Shown piece after piece: positions 27,135 to 34,846 of a stretch of 35,272 bases of DNA (within the stretch, counting starts at the first letter, position 1; each line of letters starts with the position of its first letter). The notes beneath the pieces were generated by a model. It did no database searches. It saw only the letters and a program-made list of their open reading frames with translations, and was not told where the DNA came from. The position numbers were made by a program, and so were the translations under genes. Source of the DNA: Planctomycetales bacterium 71-10 (GTDB taxonomy: Bacteria; Planctomycetota; Planctomycetia; Isosphaerales; Isosphaeraceae); assembly GCA_001898385.1 (NCBI GenBank), contig MKTT01000151.1, positions 1 through 35,272 on the forward strand. Direction: 5' to 3'.

Positions 27135-28301
27135 TTGGCGAAGAAGAAGAAGATCCGGATCGAGCTGAAGAAGAACCGCCAGAAGCGCACCCGGGCCAAC
27201 GACCTGACGCGCGCCTTCGGGGACGAGAAGCCCGCCGCCGCCGAGTCGGTCGCGGGCGAGCGCGTCCGGCCGAAGGGCGAGATGTCGCGCCATCGCACGA
27301 TCGTGGCCGACGCCGGCGAGGGCCCCGGCGCGGGCCCCGGCGTCGCGGCCGAGGGGGCCTCGGGCCGCCGCGCCGTCGACGAGTCGTCCTGGCTCTCGGG
27401 CCGGGTCGTCCGGGTCCACGGCCTGGTGAACATCGTGGAGGCGGAGGACGGCCGGACGTACCCGTGCCACGTCCGCCGCCTGCTCAAGAGCATGGCGATC
27501 GACGGCCGGAACGTCGTGGCCGTCGGCGACCGCGTCTGGTTCCGCCCGCCCGACTCCGGGGGCGACGAGGGGTTCATCGAGCGCGTCGAGGCCCGCAAGG
27601 GGGTCGTGACCCGCGGCTACCGGGGCCGGCGGCACGTCATCGCGGCCAACGTGGACTCGGTCTTCATCGTCTCGGCCCTGGCCGAGCCCGGCCTGAAGAT
27701 CAGCCTCGTCGACCGCTACCTGGCCGCCGCCGAGTTCAGCGGCGTCCGGCCCGTGGTCGTGCTCAACAAGGCCGACCTGGTCGACGTCTCGCTGTACCAG
27801 TGGGTCGTCGGCCTGTACACCCAGCTCGGCTACGAGACCGTCGTGACCTCGGCGGCCGACGGCCGCGGGCTCGATCGCCTGCGGTCCCTGCTGCGCAAGG
27901 GGGTGACGGCCATCTCGGGCCAGAGCGGCGTGGGCAAGAGTTCGCTCCTGAACGCGCTCCAGCCGGGGCTGAACCTCCGCGTCAACGAGGTCTCCGACTG
28001 GACGTCGAAGGGGAAGCACACCACGACCACCGCCGAGCTGATCCGGCTGGACGGCGGCGGCTACGTCGTCGACACGCCGGGGCTCCGGCAGTTCGAATTG
28101 TGGGGCGTCCTCCCCGGGGAGCTGGAGGGCTGCTTCATCGAGTTCCGCCCCTTCGTCCCCCTCTGCCGGTTCCCGGACTGCTCGCACACCCACGAGGGCC
28201 GCTGCGCCGTGAAGGACGCGGTCTACTGGGGCTGGATCCACGCCGGCCGCTACGAGAGCTACCTGAAGCTCTACCACCAGAAGCCCGAGGACGGGGGCTG
28301 A
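27135..28301 (+). CDS. rsgA: Ribosome small-subunit-dependent GTPase A (RsgA)
   Basis: 388 residues from a TTG start with GAAGGG upstream; the first residues are a Lys-rich tail (MAKKKKIRIELKKN) and a variable region to ~95. An OB fold is followed by a circularly permuted GTPase: G4 motif NKAD at 211-214, then G1 GQSGVGKSS at 262-270, then G3 DTPGLRQF. The zinc knuckle CRFPDCSHTHEGRC (C344, C349, H351, C357) is complete. RsgA acts late in 30S maturation. The N-terminal ~95 residues exceed the usual length, common in planctomycetes. It is followed by a small hairpin. Confidence 0.95.
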   Translation: MAKKKKIRIELKKNRQKRTRANDLTRAFGDEKPAAAESVAGERVRPKGEMSRHRTIVADAGEGPGAGPGVAAEGASGRRAVDESSWLSGRVVRVHGLVNIVEAEDGRTYPCHVRRLLKSMAIDGRNVVAVGDRVWFRPPDSGGDEGFIERVEARKGVVTRGYRGRRHVIAANVDSVFIVSALAEPGLKISLVDRYLAAAEFSGVRPVVVLNKADLVDVSLYQWVVGLYTQLGYETVVTSAADGRGLDRLRSLLRKGVTAISGQSGVGKSSLLNALQPGLNLRVNEVSDWTSKGKHTTTTAELIRLDGGGYVVDTPGLRQFELWGVLPGELEGCFIEFRPFVPLCRFPDCSHTHEGRCAVKDAVYWGWIHAGRYESYLKLYHQKPEDGG

Positions 28302-28675
28302 CGCGCCGCCGGGGGCATTGCGGGGCGAGCATCGCCCCGGTAGGATGCCCGTCCCACCCGGAGGCCGAGGCCCTCCGGGATTCCGCGGCGCTTTCGCGAG
28401 AGGTCTTGCGACTAATCCCGTGGGCCGGGACCGAGGACGATGCGGCGACGCCGCACCGGGCTCGACCGGCCCCCGCGGGACGGCCTCCGGGATCGTCTCG
28501 TAAGATTCTCGGAGTCGGGCGTAAGAAACCTCGCGGCGCGTCGAAATCCCCCGCGGCAAGCCCCCTCGATCCGCGATCCCGCCGCCGTGCGGGGGGCGGT
28601 GCGAGGCGGGATCACGCCCGCCGCGAGCGGCCGGCGCGGGGCGGATGCGCGCCTTCGATAGGAGATCGGAGAGCC
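28302..28675. other. Intergenic region before the WD40 gene
   Basis: 374 bp containing the hairpin at 28321-28339 and a leader with GGAG motifs before the ATG at 28676. No gene and no convincing promoter box was recognised. Confidence 0.6.
28321..28339 (+). terminator. Hairpin after rsgA
   Basis: CGGGGCGA-GCA-TCGCCCCG, an eight-base-pair perfect stem 19 bp after the stop; no T-tract. Confidence 0.45.
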
Positions 28676-29791
28676 ATGTACGACGATTCGACCCCGGCGC
28701 AGGACGGCCGGCCCGCGGGCGCGGGCCGGGTGCGGGGCGGCCGGGTCCGGCTCTCCCTGCTGAGCTTCGAGGCGGCGGCCTTCCTCGTCCTGACCTCGGT
28801 CGCCGCCGTGGGCCTGTCGGCGCGGCTGGACGGGCCGGGGGCCGGCCCGGCGGCCGGCCGCTCGGCGGTCGACGGCCACGAGATCCTGGTGGAGGCCCTG
28901 GCGCTCGCACCCGGGCGGGACGTGCTGATCTCCTCCGGCTGGGACGACACGGTCCGATTCTGGGACCTGGAGGCCGAGGGGGCGGCCTGGGGCGGGGAGA
29001 TGCACACGCTCCCGCACGGCTCGCGGCCCTACGCCCTGGCCCCCAGCCCCGACGGCCGCTACCTGGCCGTGGGGGGATCCAGCAACCTGACCGTCTGGGA
29101 GGCCCGCGACGGCGGCTGGTCCCAACTGGCGTCGAAGCAGGGGACCGACGGCCGCTACCTGGCCTTCGCCCCGGACTCGCGATCCCTGGCGATCGGCGGC
29201 GAGGGGGGCGAGGTCCGGATCCTCGCCGTCCCCGCCCTGGAGGAGAAGGCCGCCCTCAGGGGCCTGACGGACATGGTCCACTCCGTCGCCTTCTCGGCCG
29301 ACGGCGCGCGCGTCGCGGCGACCTCGTTCCGCGGCGAGCTGGTGATCTGGGACGCGGCGACCGGGGCGCGGTCGCCGCTGGGCCGGAAGGTCGGCCGCGT
29401 CCACTGCTTCGCATTCTCGCGGGATGGGCGCACCCTGGCGACGGCCCCGCGGCTCGGCGGGCGGGGGGGCGTCACCCTCTGGGACGTGGAGGCCGGCGAG
29501 CCGAAGGCCACCCTGGGGGGCGGCGAGGGCTACAACGCCGTGGCCTTCTCGCCGGACGACGGCCTGGTGGCCGGCGCGGGCGTCGATCAGGCGATCCGGG
29601 CGTGGGACCCGAAATCGGGCGAGATGCGGGGCGAGCTGAACGGCGGCGTGGGATGGGTGAAGACCATCCTGTTCACCGGCGGCGGCTCGCGGCTCGCCTA
29701 CGGGGGCCGCGACGGCTCGATCCGCTTCTGGGACGTCCCTCCTCCGATCCTCCGCGCCGCGGTCGCCGATCGCGCCTCCTCGGACGGCTGA
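28676..29791 (+). CDS. Membrane-anchored seven-blade WD40 protein
   Basis: 371 residues. A short disordered N-terminus is followed by one membrane segment at ~30-50 (LSFEAAAFLVLTSVAAVGLSA), then seven WD40 repeats to the C-terminus. Repeat endings include DTVRFWDLE, NLTVWEAR, ELVIWDAAT, GVTLWDVEAG, AIRAWDPKSG and SIRFWDVPP, enough for one closed propeller, which presumably lies outside the cytoplasmic membrane. GGAG precedes the ATG. WD40 propellers are binding platforms. It precedes an ECF sigma-kinase pair, separated by a repeat element, and resembles the WD40 gene at the right edge. Confidence 0.88.
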   Translation: MYDDSTPAQDGRPAGAGRVRGGRVRLSLLSFEAAAFLVLTSVAAVGLSARLDGPGAGPAAGRSAVDGHEILVEALALAPGRDVLISSGWDDTVRFWDLEAEGAAWGGEMHTLPHGSRPYALAPSPDGRYLAVGGSSNLTVWEARDGGWSQLASKQGTDGRYLAFAPDSRSLAIGGEGGEVRILAVPALEEKAALRGLTDMVHSVAFSADGARVAATSFRGELVIWDAATGARSPLGRKVGRVHCFAFSRDGRTLATAPRLGGRGGVTLWDVEAGEPKATLGGGEGYNAVAFSPDDGLVAGAGVDQAIRAWDPKSGEMRGELNGGVGWVKTILFTGGGSRLAYGGRDGSIRFWDVPPPILRAAVADRASSDG

Positions 29792-29800
29792 CGGAGCGTA

Positions 29801-30061
29801 CCTTCGGAATTCGGCGATCGGCGTTCGACGTCTTCCCCCCTCGCGGGGGAAGACAGACCGCGAAGCGGTCAGATGAGGGGGACGCGGAGCACGGGACCCG
29901 TCGGTATTCGAAGGCCCGTCCGACCGGGCCGGCGCGAGATCCGGCGGCCCCCGCGCTCGTCTTCCCCCTCATCCGGCCCTTCGGGCCACCTTCCCCCGCC
30001 GGGGGGGAAGGCCGATATGATGCCCCCTCAACCTCCGACGCGATCCGCCGAATTCCGAAGG
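29801..30061 (-). repeat. Palindromic element, copy C (core 29832-30010, reversed), with terminal inverted repeats
   Basis: The core is the reverse complement of copies A and B. Hairpins: CTTCCCCC/GGGGGAAG at the left end, GACCGC-GAA-GCGGTC (29856-29870), GGCCC-TTC-GGGCC, and the mirrored end hairpin. The terminal repeats CCTTCGGAATTCGGCG (from 29801) and its inverted copy (ending 30061) match exactly over 16 bp. The flank between core and left end also matches the equivalent flank of copy A. It fills the gap between the WD40 and sigma genes. Confidence 0.92.
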
Positions 30062-30156
30062 CACATCCGGCTGACGGCCGGCGCGGACGCCGGGCGGCGG
30101 ATCTCGTAGAATCGGCGCATCCCGCGCCCTCGGGATTCCCTCGGAGCCGAAGCCCG

Positions 30157-30786
30157 ATGAATCGCGCCGGCGAAACGACCCCGCCCGTCGAACGCCTGCT
30201 GGACGCCGCCCGCGGCGGCGACGGCGCGGCCCTCGGCCTCCTGCTGGGGCGATACCACAACTACCTGACCCTCCTGGCGCGGGTGCAGCTCGGCCGCCGG
30301 ATCCAGGCGAAGCTGGACGTGGCCGACGTCGTCCAGGACGTCTCGCTGGAGGTCCATCGCCGCATCGCCTCCTTCCGGGGCGGGTCCGAGGGGGAGTTCC
30401 TGTCGTGGCTGCGGCAGATCCTCGGCGGGGTCCTGGCGAACCAGGTCCGGCGCTACTTCGGCGCCAAGCGCCGCGACGTCCGCCTGGAGCGGGACCTGTT
30501 CGAAGACCTCGACCAGTCCTCGCGGGCGATGGCCGCGCCGCTGGTCGCTGCCGAGAGTTCCCCCAGCGCCCAGGCGGCCCGCCGCGAGCAGGCCGTCATC
30601 CTGGCCGACGCGCTCGACGACTTGGCCGCCGACTATCGCGAGGTCATCATCCTCCGCCAGCTCCAGGGGCTCAGCTTCCCCGAGGTCGCCGAGCGGATGG
30701 GGCGGACGCAGGACAGCGTGAAGAACCTCTGGGCCCGCGCCCTGGCCAAGCTCCGCCGCCGGCTGGAGGCCTTCGATGGAGCCTGA
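30157..30786 (+). CDS. ECF-type RNA polymerase sigma factor
   Basis: 209 residues. Sigma region 2 at ~20-85 (LTLLARVQLGRRIQAKLDVADVVQDVSLEVHRRIASF, ending FLSWLRQI) and region 4 at ~145-205 (LDDLAADYREVIILRQLQGLSFPEVAERM, then RTQDSVKNLWARALAKLRRRL). The spacing and the LDVADVVQD core are those of planctomycete ECF groups linked to Ser/Thr kinases. GGAG lies upstream of the ATG at 30157. Its last 11 bases overlap the kinase gene, so the kinase probably controls it, directly or through an anti-sigma step not seen here. No anti-sigma gene adjoins. Confidence 0.92.
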   Translation: MNRAGETTPPVERLLDAARGGDGAALGLLLGRYHNYLTLLARVQLGRRIQAKLDVADVVQDVSLEVHRRIASFRGGSEGEFLSWLRQILGGVLANQVRRYFGAKRRDVRLERDLFEDLDQSSRAMAAPLVAAESSPSAQAARREQAVILADALDDLAADYREVIILRQLQGLSFPEVAERMGRTQDSVKNLWARALAKLRRRLEAFDGA

Positions 30787-33685
30787 CACCCGACCGGACC
30801 TCACCGAGCCGTTCCCCCACCGGGTCGACACGCCCGACCCGGACGACGACCCCCGCCTCGCCCTGGCGCTGGAGGCGTATGAAGCGGCCTGCGCCCGCGG
30901 CGAGCGCCCCGTCCGCTCGGCCTTCCTGGGCCTCCACGCCGACATCGCCGAAGACCTGGCGGACTGCCTGGACGGCCTCGACCGGCTCCGCGACGCGGGG
31001 GTCTGGTTCCAGGGGGACGTGCCCATGCCTCCGGAGCGGCTGGGGGATTATCGGATCATCCGCGAGCTGGGCCGCGGCGGCATGGGGATCGTCTACGAGG
31101 CGGAGCAGTCCTCGCTGGGCCGCCGCGTGGCCCTGAAGCTCCTCCCCTCCACGGCGGCGATGGACCCCCGGCAGGTCCAGCGGTTCCAGGTCGAGGTCCA
31201 GGCGGCCGGGCACCTCCGCCATCCCCACATCGTCCCGATCTACTCCGTCGGCTGCGAGGGGGGCGTCCACTATTACAGCATGCAGTTCATCCCGGGCCGC
31301 CCGCTCGCCTCGTGGATCGAGGAGATGCGGCGCGGGCGCGAGGAGCGCCCCGGGGGGCCGCCTTCGTGGTCCGCGCCCGGGGGCGAGGAGGCCGATCCCG
31401 CGCGGTCGTCCCGCCCCGGCGCGGCGTTCTTCCGGTCGGTCGCCCGGCTGGGGCTCCAGGCGGCCGAGGCCCTCGACCACGCCCACGGCCTGGGGGTGGT
31501 GCATCGCGACGTCAAGCCGGGGAACCTCCTGATCGACGACCGGGGGGACCTCTGGGTGGCGGATTTCGGCCTCGCCCGGCTGCACGGGGCCTCCGGCCCG
31601 ACGGCCACGGGCGACCTCGTCGGGACGCTCCGCTACATGAGCCCCGAGCAGGTCGTCGGCGACCGCGGCGTCGTCGATCACCGTACCGACCTCTACTCCC
31701 TCGGCGTGACCCTGTACGAGCTGGCGGCCCTGGAGCCGGCCTTCGCCGGCGGCGACATGGGGGCCCTGGTCCAGCGGATCGCCGGCGAGGATCCGCCGCC
31801 CCCGTCCCGTTCCACCCCGCAGCTCCCGCGCGACCTGGAGACGATCATCCTGAAGGCGATGGCCAAGGACCCGTCCGGCCGCTACCCCTCGGCCCGCGCC
31901 CTCGCCGACGACCTCCGGCGGTTCCTCGCCGACCAGCCGATCCTGGCCCGTCGGCCGTCCCTCGCCGAGCGTTCCGTCCTCTGGGCGCGGCGGCACCGGC
32001 CGATCGCCGCGGCCCTCGCCGCGGCCCTGGCCCTGGGGGTCGTCTGCCTGGCGGCCACCACGCTGGTCGTCTGGGGCACGATGGCCCGCATCCGGAGCGA
32101 GTCCGACGCCCGCCGGCTCCAGCTCGACCGCGCCCAGGTGAACCTGGAGGTGGCCCATCGCGCCCTGAAGCTCTACCTGGACTCCGCCGAGGCGTGGTTC
32201 CCGCGCGGGGACGGCGACGACCGGGGCGACGTCGACCTGCTCCGCACGGCGCTCCAGTTCTACGAGCAGATCGCGTCGCGGAACGACTCCGAGCCGGAGG
32301 TCCTCCGCCGCACGTTCGAGGCCTACGGCCGGATCGGCGACATCCGCCTGACGCTCGGCCTCGCGTACGAGGCGGAGGACGCCTATCGCCGGGCCATCCG
32401 GATCATGCTCGGCCTGATGGAAGGGCGCCCGGACGACGACGCCGACGCCTTGCAGCTCGCGACCGTCCTGCGGAAATACGCCGAGTTGCTGCGGCGGCAC
32501 GCCGTCTACGGCCCCGCCGAGTGGGCCGCGGACCATTCCGTGCGCCTCTTCCGCAAGGTCCTCGAAGGCGGCCGGGCCGAGACCCCGCGCCGGTTCGCGC
32601 TCGCCCAGGCGCTGAACCTGAGGGCCAACATCGCGGGCGACACGGCGCGGACCGAGCGGGCCCTGGCCGACTCGAACGAGGCCCTGGCCCTGCTGGCACC
32701 CCTGGAGGCCGTCGCCCGCGACCTCCCCCCCGCGATCGACCTCAAGAACGAGCTGGCCGCGACTTACGTCGGCCTGGGGAGCTGGCTCCAACTCGACCAT
32801 CGCCGCGACGAGGCCGAGGCGGCCTACCGGAAGGCCCTGAAGCTCGTGGAGGAATCCCCGGGGGCGGTCGTCCAGCCGGGGGGGCGGGAATCGCTGGCCC
32901 GCTGCCGCGCCCGGCTGGGGGAACTCCAGTGGGAGTCGCGACGGCCCGACGACGCCATCGCCTCGCTGGAGCAGGCGACGGCCGACCTGAGGCGCCTGGC
33001 CGACGAGTACCCTCGCGTCCCGCGCCACCGCCGCGACCTGGCCCGGCTCCTGGGGCTGCTGAGCCGCATCTACTGGGAGGTCGGACGGCCCGAGGACTCC
33101 GAGGCGGCCGACAAGGCGGCCTACGAGCTGGACCCCAAGCGCGACGCCTTCGAACAGACGCGCCTGAACAACATCGCGTGGTACCTCGTCACGACGCCCG
33201 ACGTCTCCTCGCGCAACCCGGCCAAGGCCGTGGAGTTCGCGGAGCTGGTCGTCGCCAACTCGCCGGACGTCTGGGCCTGCTGGAACACGCTGGCCGTCGC
33301 CCGCTATCGCAACGGCGACTGGACGGGCGCCGAGGCCGCCTTCCGCCGCGCGATCGAGCTGTTCGGCGAGGTCCAGGCGTTCGACGGCTTCGGCCTGGCG
33401 ATGACCCTCTGGCGGCTGGGACGCCAGGACGAGGCCCGCGACTGGTATCGCCGCTCCGAGGAGTCGCGCCGACGCCACCACCCCGACGACCTGGAACTCC
33501 TCCGGTTCCTCGTCGAGGCCCGGTCCCTCATGGGGGAGCCGGGGGGAGGGGGCTCGGAGACGCCGCCGGCCACGATCGCGGAGGTCCTCTCTCGCCCCTC
33601 CTTCGGCCTGCCGGGGAGGGAATCGGCCGTCGCCCCCACCTTCTTGCGCACGCCCACGCGGACCCTGCGGATGCAGGCCGACTGA
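30776..33685 (+). CDS. Transmembrane Ser/Thr protein kinase with TPR-rich sensor domain
   Basis: 969 residues. An N-terminal ~85-residue region is followed by a Hanks-type kinase: glycine loop LGRGGMGIVYEA, ALK Lys ~120, HRDVKPGN at 243-250 (catalytic D245), DFG at 263, and GTLRYMSPEQ in the activation loop. A ~30-residue Arg/Gly/Pro-rich insert precedes the catalytic helix. One membrane segment is at ~410-435 (AAALALGVVCLAATTLVVWG). The C-terminal ~500 residues are helical with TPR patterns (ALQFYEQIASRN, AEAAYRKALKLVEES, EAAFRRAIELFGEV), presumably a sensing or scaffold domain. GGAGG precedes the ATG, which lies inside the sigma factor gene, coupling the two. Confidence 0.95.
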   Translation: MEPDTRPDLTEPFPHRVDTPDPDDDPRLALALEAYEAACARGERPVRSAFLGLHADIAEDLADCLDGLDRLRDAGVWFQGDVPMPPERLGDYRIIRELGRGGMGIVYEAEQSSLGRRVALKLLPSTAAMDPRQVQRFQVEVQAAGHLRHPHIVPIYSVGCEGGVHYYSMQFIPGRPLASWIEEMRRGREERPGGPPSWSAPGGEEADPARSSRPGAAFFRSVARLGLQAAEALDHAHGLGVVHRDVKPGNLLIDDRGDLWVADFGLARLHGASGPTATGDLVGTLRYMSPEQVVGDRGVVDHRTDLYSLGVTLYELAALEPAFAGGDMGALVQRIAGEDPPPPSRSTPQLPRDLETIILKAMAKDPSGRYPSARALADDLRRFLADQPILARRPSLAERSVLWARRHRPIAAALAAALALGVVCLAATTLVVWGTMARIRSESDARRLQLDRAQVNLEVAHRALKLYLDSAEAWFPRGDGDDRGDVDLLRTALQFYEQIASRNDSEPEVLRRTFEAYGRIGDIRLTLGLAYEAEDAYRRAIRIMLGLMEGRPDDDADALQLATVLRKYAELLRRHAVYGPAEWAADHSVRLFRKVLEGGRAETPRRFALAQALNLRANIAGDTARTERALADSNEALALLAPLEAVARDLPPAIDLKNELAATYVGLGSWLQLDHRRDEAEAAYRKALKLVEESPGAVVQPGGRESLARCRARLGELQWESRRPDDAIASLEQATADLRRLADEYPRVPRHRRDLARLLGLLSRIYWEVGRPEDSEAADKAAYELDPKRDAFEQTRLNNIAWYLVTTPDVSSRNPAKAVEFAELVVANSPDVWACWNTLAVARYRNGDWTGAEAAFRRAIELFGEVQAFDGFGLAMTLWRLGRQDEARDWYRRSEESRRRHHPDDLELLRFLVEARSLMGEPGGGGSETPPATIAEVLSRPSFGLPGRESAVAPTFLRTPTRTLRMQAD

Positions 33686-33691
33686 CCGGCG

Positions 33692-33726
33692 GAAGGGCCG
33701 CCCCGAGCCGTCGGGGCGGACCCTTC
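33692..33726. terminator. Two-way hairpin terminator between kinase and Hsp20 genes
   Basis: GAAGGG and CCGCCCCGA pair with TCGGGGCGG and CCCTTC around GCCG, with one unpaired base. It sits in the 62-bp gap between convergent stops and can serve both strands; there is no long T-tract. Confidence 0.65.
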
Positions 33727-33747
33727 AGGAGACGCATCAGGCCGTCG

Positions 33748-34197
33748 TCAATCCTGCCGAACCTCGATCTTCCGGACCTGGGCCTCCGGCCGCTTCCTCA
33801 GCGAAAGGTGCAGAACCCCATGCGACATGCGGGCCTCCACCGAATCCGCGTCGACCGACTCGGGGAGCGTCAGCGACCGCTCGAACCGGCCGAACGCCCG
33901 CCCGTTGTACGAGTAGCGCCGGCCTTCGTCGAGGGCCCGCTCCGCCTTGATCGTCAGGACGTCCTTCAAGACCGAGACGTCCACGTCCTTCGCCTCGACG
34001 CCGGGCAGGTCGACCTCGATGTGGAACCGCTCCTCGTCGCTCCACAGCGAGAGCGGGAGGACCTCCGCCCGCCCCGGCCGCTCCTTCACCTCCCCGCCTT
34101 CCCGGAACAAATGACCGAGCAGCGCGTCCATCTGGGCATCGAGACGACCGAGGCCGTTGACCGCCGCCGGAATCCGATTTCGCACCATGCTCGACAT
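33748..34197 (-). CDS. Hsp20/alpha-crystallin small heat-shock protein
   Basis: 149 residues. A short N-terminal helix (GRLDAQMDALLGHLF) precedes an alpha-crystallin domain at ~45-140: PLSLWSDEERFHIEVDLPGV, VLTIKAERA, FGRFERSLTLPESVD, and the closing GVLHLSLRKRPEAQ. An ATP-independent chaperone of unfolding proteins. GGAGG lies just upstream of the ATG at 34197. A sigma-32-like box set lies upstream. It is convergent with the kinase gene and probably monocistronic. Confidence 0.93.
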   Translation of the reverse strand: MSSMVRNRIPAAVNGLGRLDAQMDALLGHLFREGGEVKERPGRAEVLPLSLWSDEERFHIEVDLPGVEAKDVDVSVLKDVLTIKAERALDEGRRYSYNGRAFGRFERSLTLPESVDADSVEARMSHGVLHLSLRKRPEAQVRKIEVRQD

Positions 34198-34274
34198 CGC
34201 TTCCTCCTTCCATCACTCCCGGAATACCAAGCCGTCGTACCAACTCGGCTTCGCGCTCGAGATCCAAGCGAGCC

Positions 34275-34302
34275 ACATGCCAAAACATAAAATAAATTCA
34301 AG
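34275..34302 (-). promoter_or_regulatory. Possible heat-shock (sigma-32-like) promoter of hsp20
   Basis: On the minus strand CTTGAA (34297-34302) is followed after 15 bases by GGCATGT (34275-34281). This fits the CTTGAA and CATnT parts of the RpoH consensus but not its C-rich -10 start. Weak but well placed, about 80 bp before the hsp20 start. Confidence 0.35.
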
Positions 34303-34390
34303 TCGATAAATGAAGCCATCTTACGGCCGCCAGTCGTCTTCGGAGCCGACACGTGCATGAAGAATTCGGCAGTACCCAAGCTTCTGGAAA

Positions 34391-34405
34391 ATGCCATTTT
34401 GGCAT
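34391..34405. promoter_or_regulatory. Perfect 15-bp palindrome in the hsp20/WD40 divergent region
   Basis: ATGCCA-TTT-TGGCAT is a perfect six-base inverted repeat with a three-base spacer, in AT-richer DNA. It has the shape of a repressor site; the protein is unknown. Confidence 0.35.
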
Positions 34406-34746
34406 CAGCTCACAGCGTTCACGACAGGACTGCCAAATCGCGATCAGGACGTCCGTGGCCGGCAATCGGGCCTAGGATTGAATGGAAGGCGGCGAGTGTC
34501 CATGGGTACGCGAGTGTTGAATTTCCCCATCCAGCGATACGAAGACGAAAGAATTCGTAGAATGACCTGGAAGAGGATAGGGATTCGCCCCCCAATAATC
34601 TGACGGTCATGCGCGAAGGTTGAGATAGGAGGCCGGGACGGCGGCCGCATGGCCGGCCCGGCGACCGCCGAGCGGCGAAGCTGGAGCGGTGCGAATCGGA
34701 CGCCCGAGCGGGTCGCTCGCGTCCCCTGCCGAATTCAAGACGAGGA

Positions 34747-34828
34747 GGCCCGCCCCGAGCGGGCCGGTCGAACGGGACCCCAGGGCGGGCCGGGGTCGGC
34801 GTGCGCGCCGACGCAAGCCGACCCCGGC
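34747..34828 (+). promoter_or_regulatory. Two tandem hairpins upstream of the right-edge WD40 gene
   Basis: GGCCCGC-CCCGA-GCGGGCC (34747-34765) and GCCGGGGTCGGC...GCCGACCCCGGC (34789-34800 with 34817-34828). The second ends 18 bases before the ATG and just before the GGGAGG ribosome site, so if transcribed they form a structured leader. Confidence 0.5.
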
Positions 34829-34846
34829 GGCCGAGGGAGGATCGAG

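Larger units (their letters stand above)
34198..34846. other. AT-richer intergenic region between divergent hsp20 and WD40 genes
   Basis: Holds the hsp20 promoter candidate (34275-34302), a perfect palindrome at 34391-34405, and two tandem hairpins upstream of the WD40 gene (34747-34828). Frames of 60-100 codons cross it without recognisable protein features. No CIRCE-type repeat was found. Confidence 0.65.

Noticed and set aside
30671..33481. 936-codon minus-strand frame opposite the kinase
   Set aside because: Antisense to an unmistakable Ser/Thr kinase; composition is that of a reverse-complement shadow.
34198..34846. CIRCE (HrcA) operator upstream of hsp20
   Set aside because: No TTAGCACTC/GAGTGCTAA pair was found on either strand.
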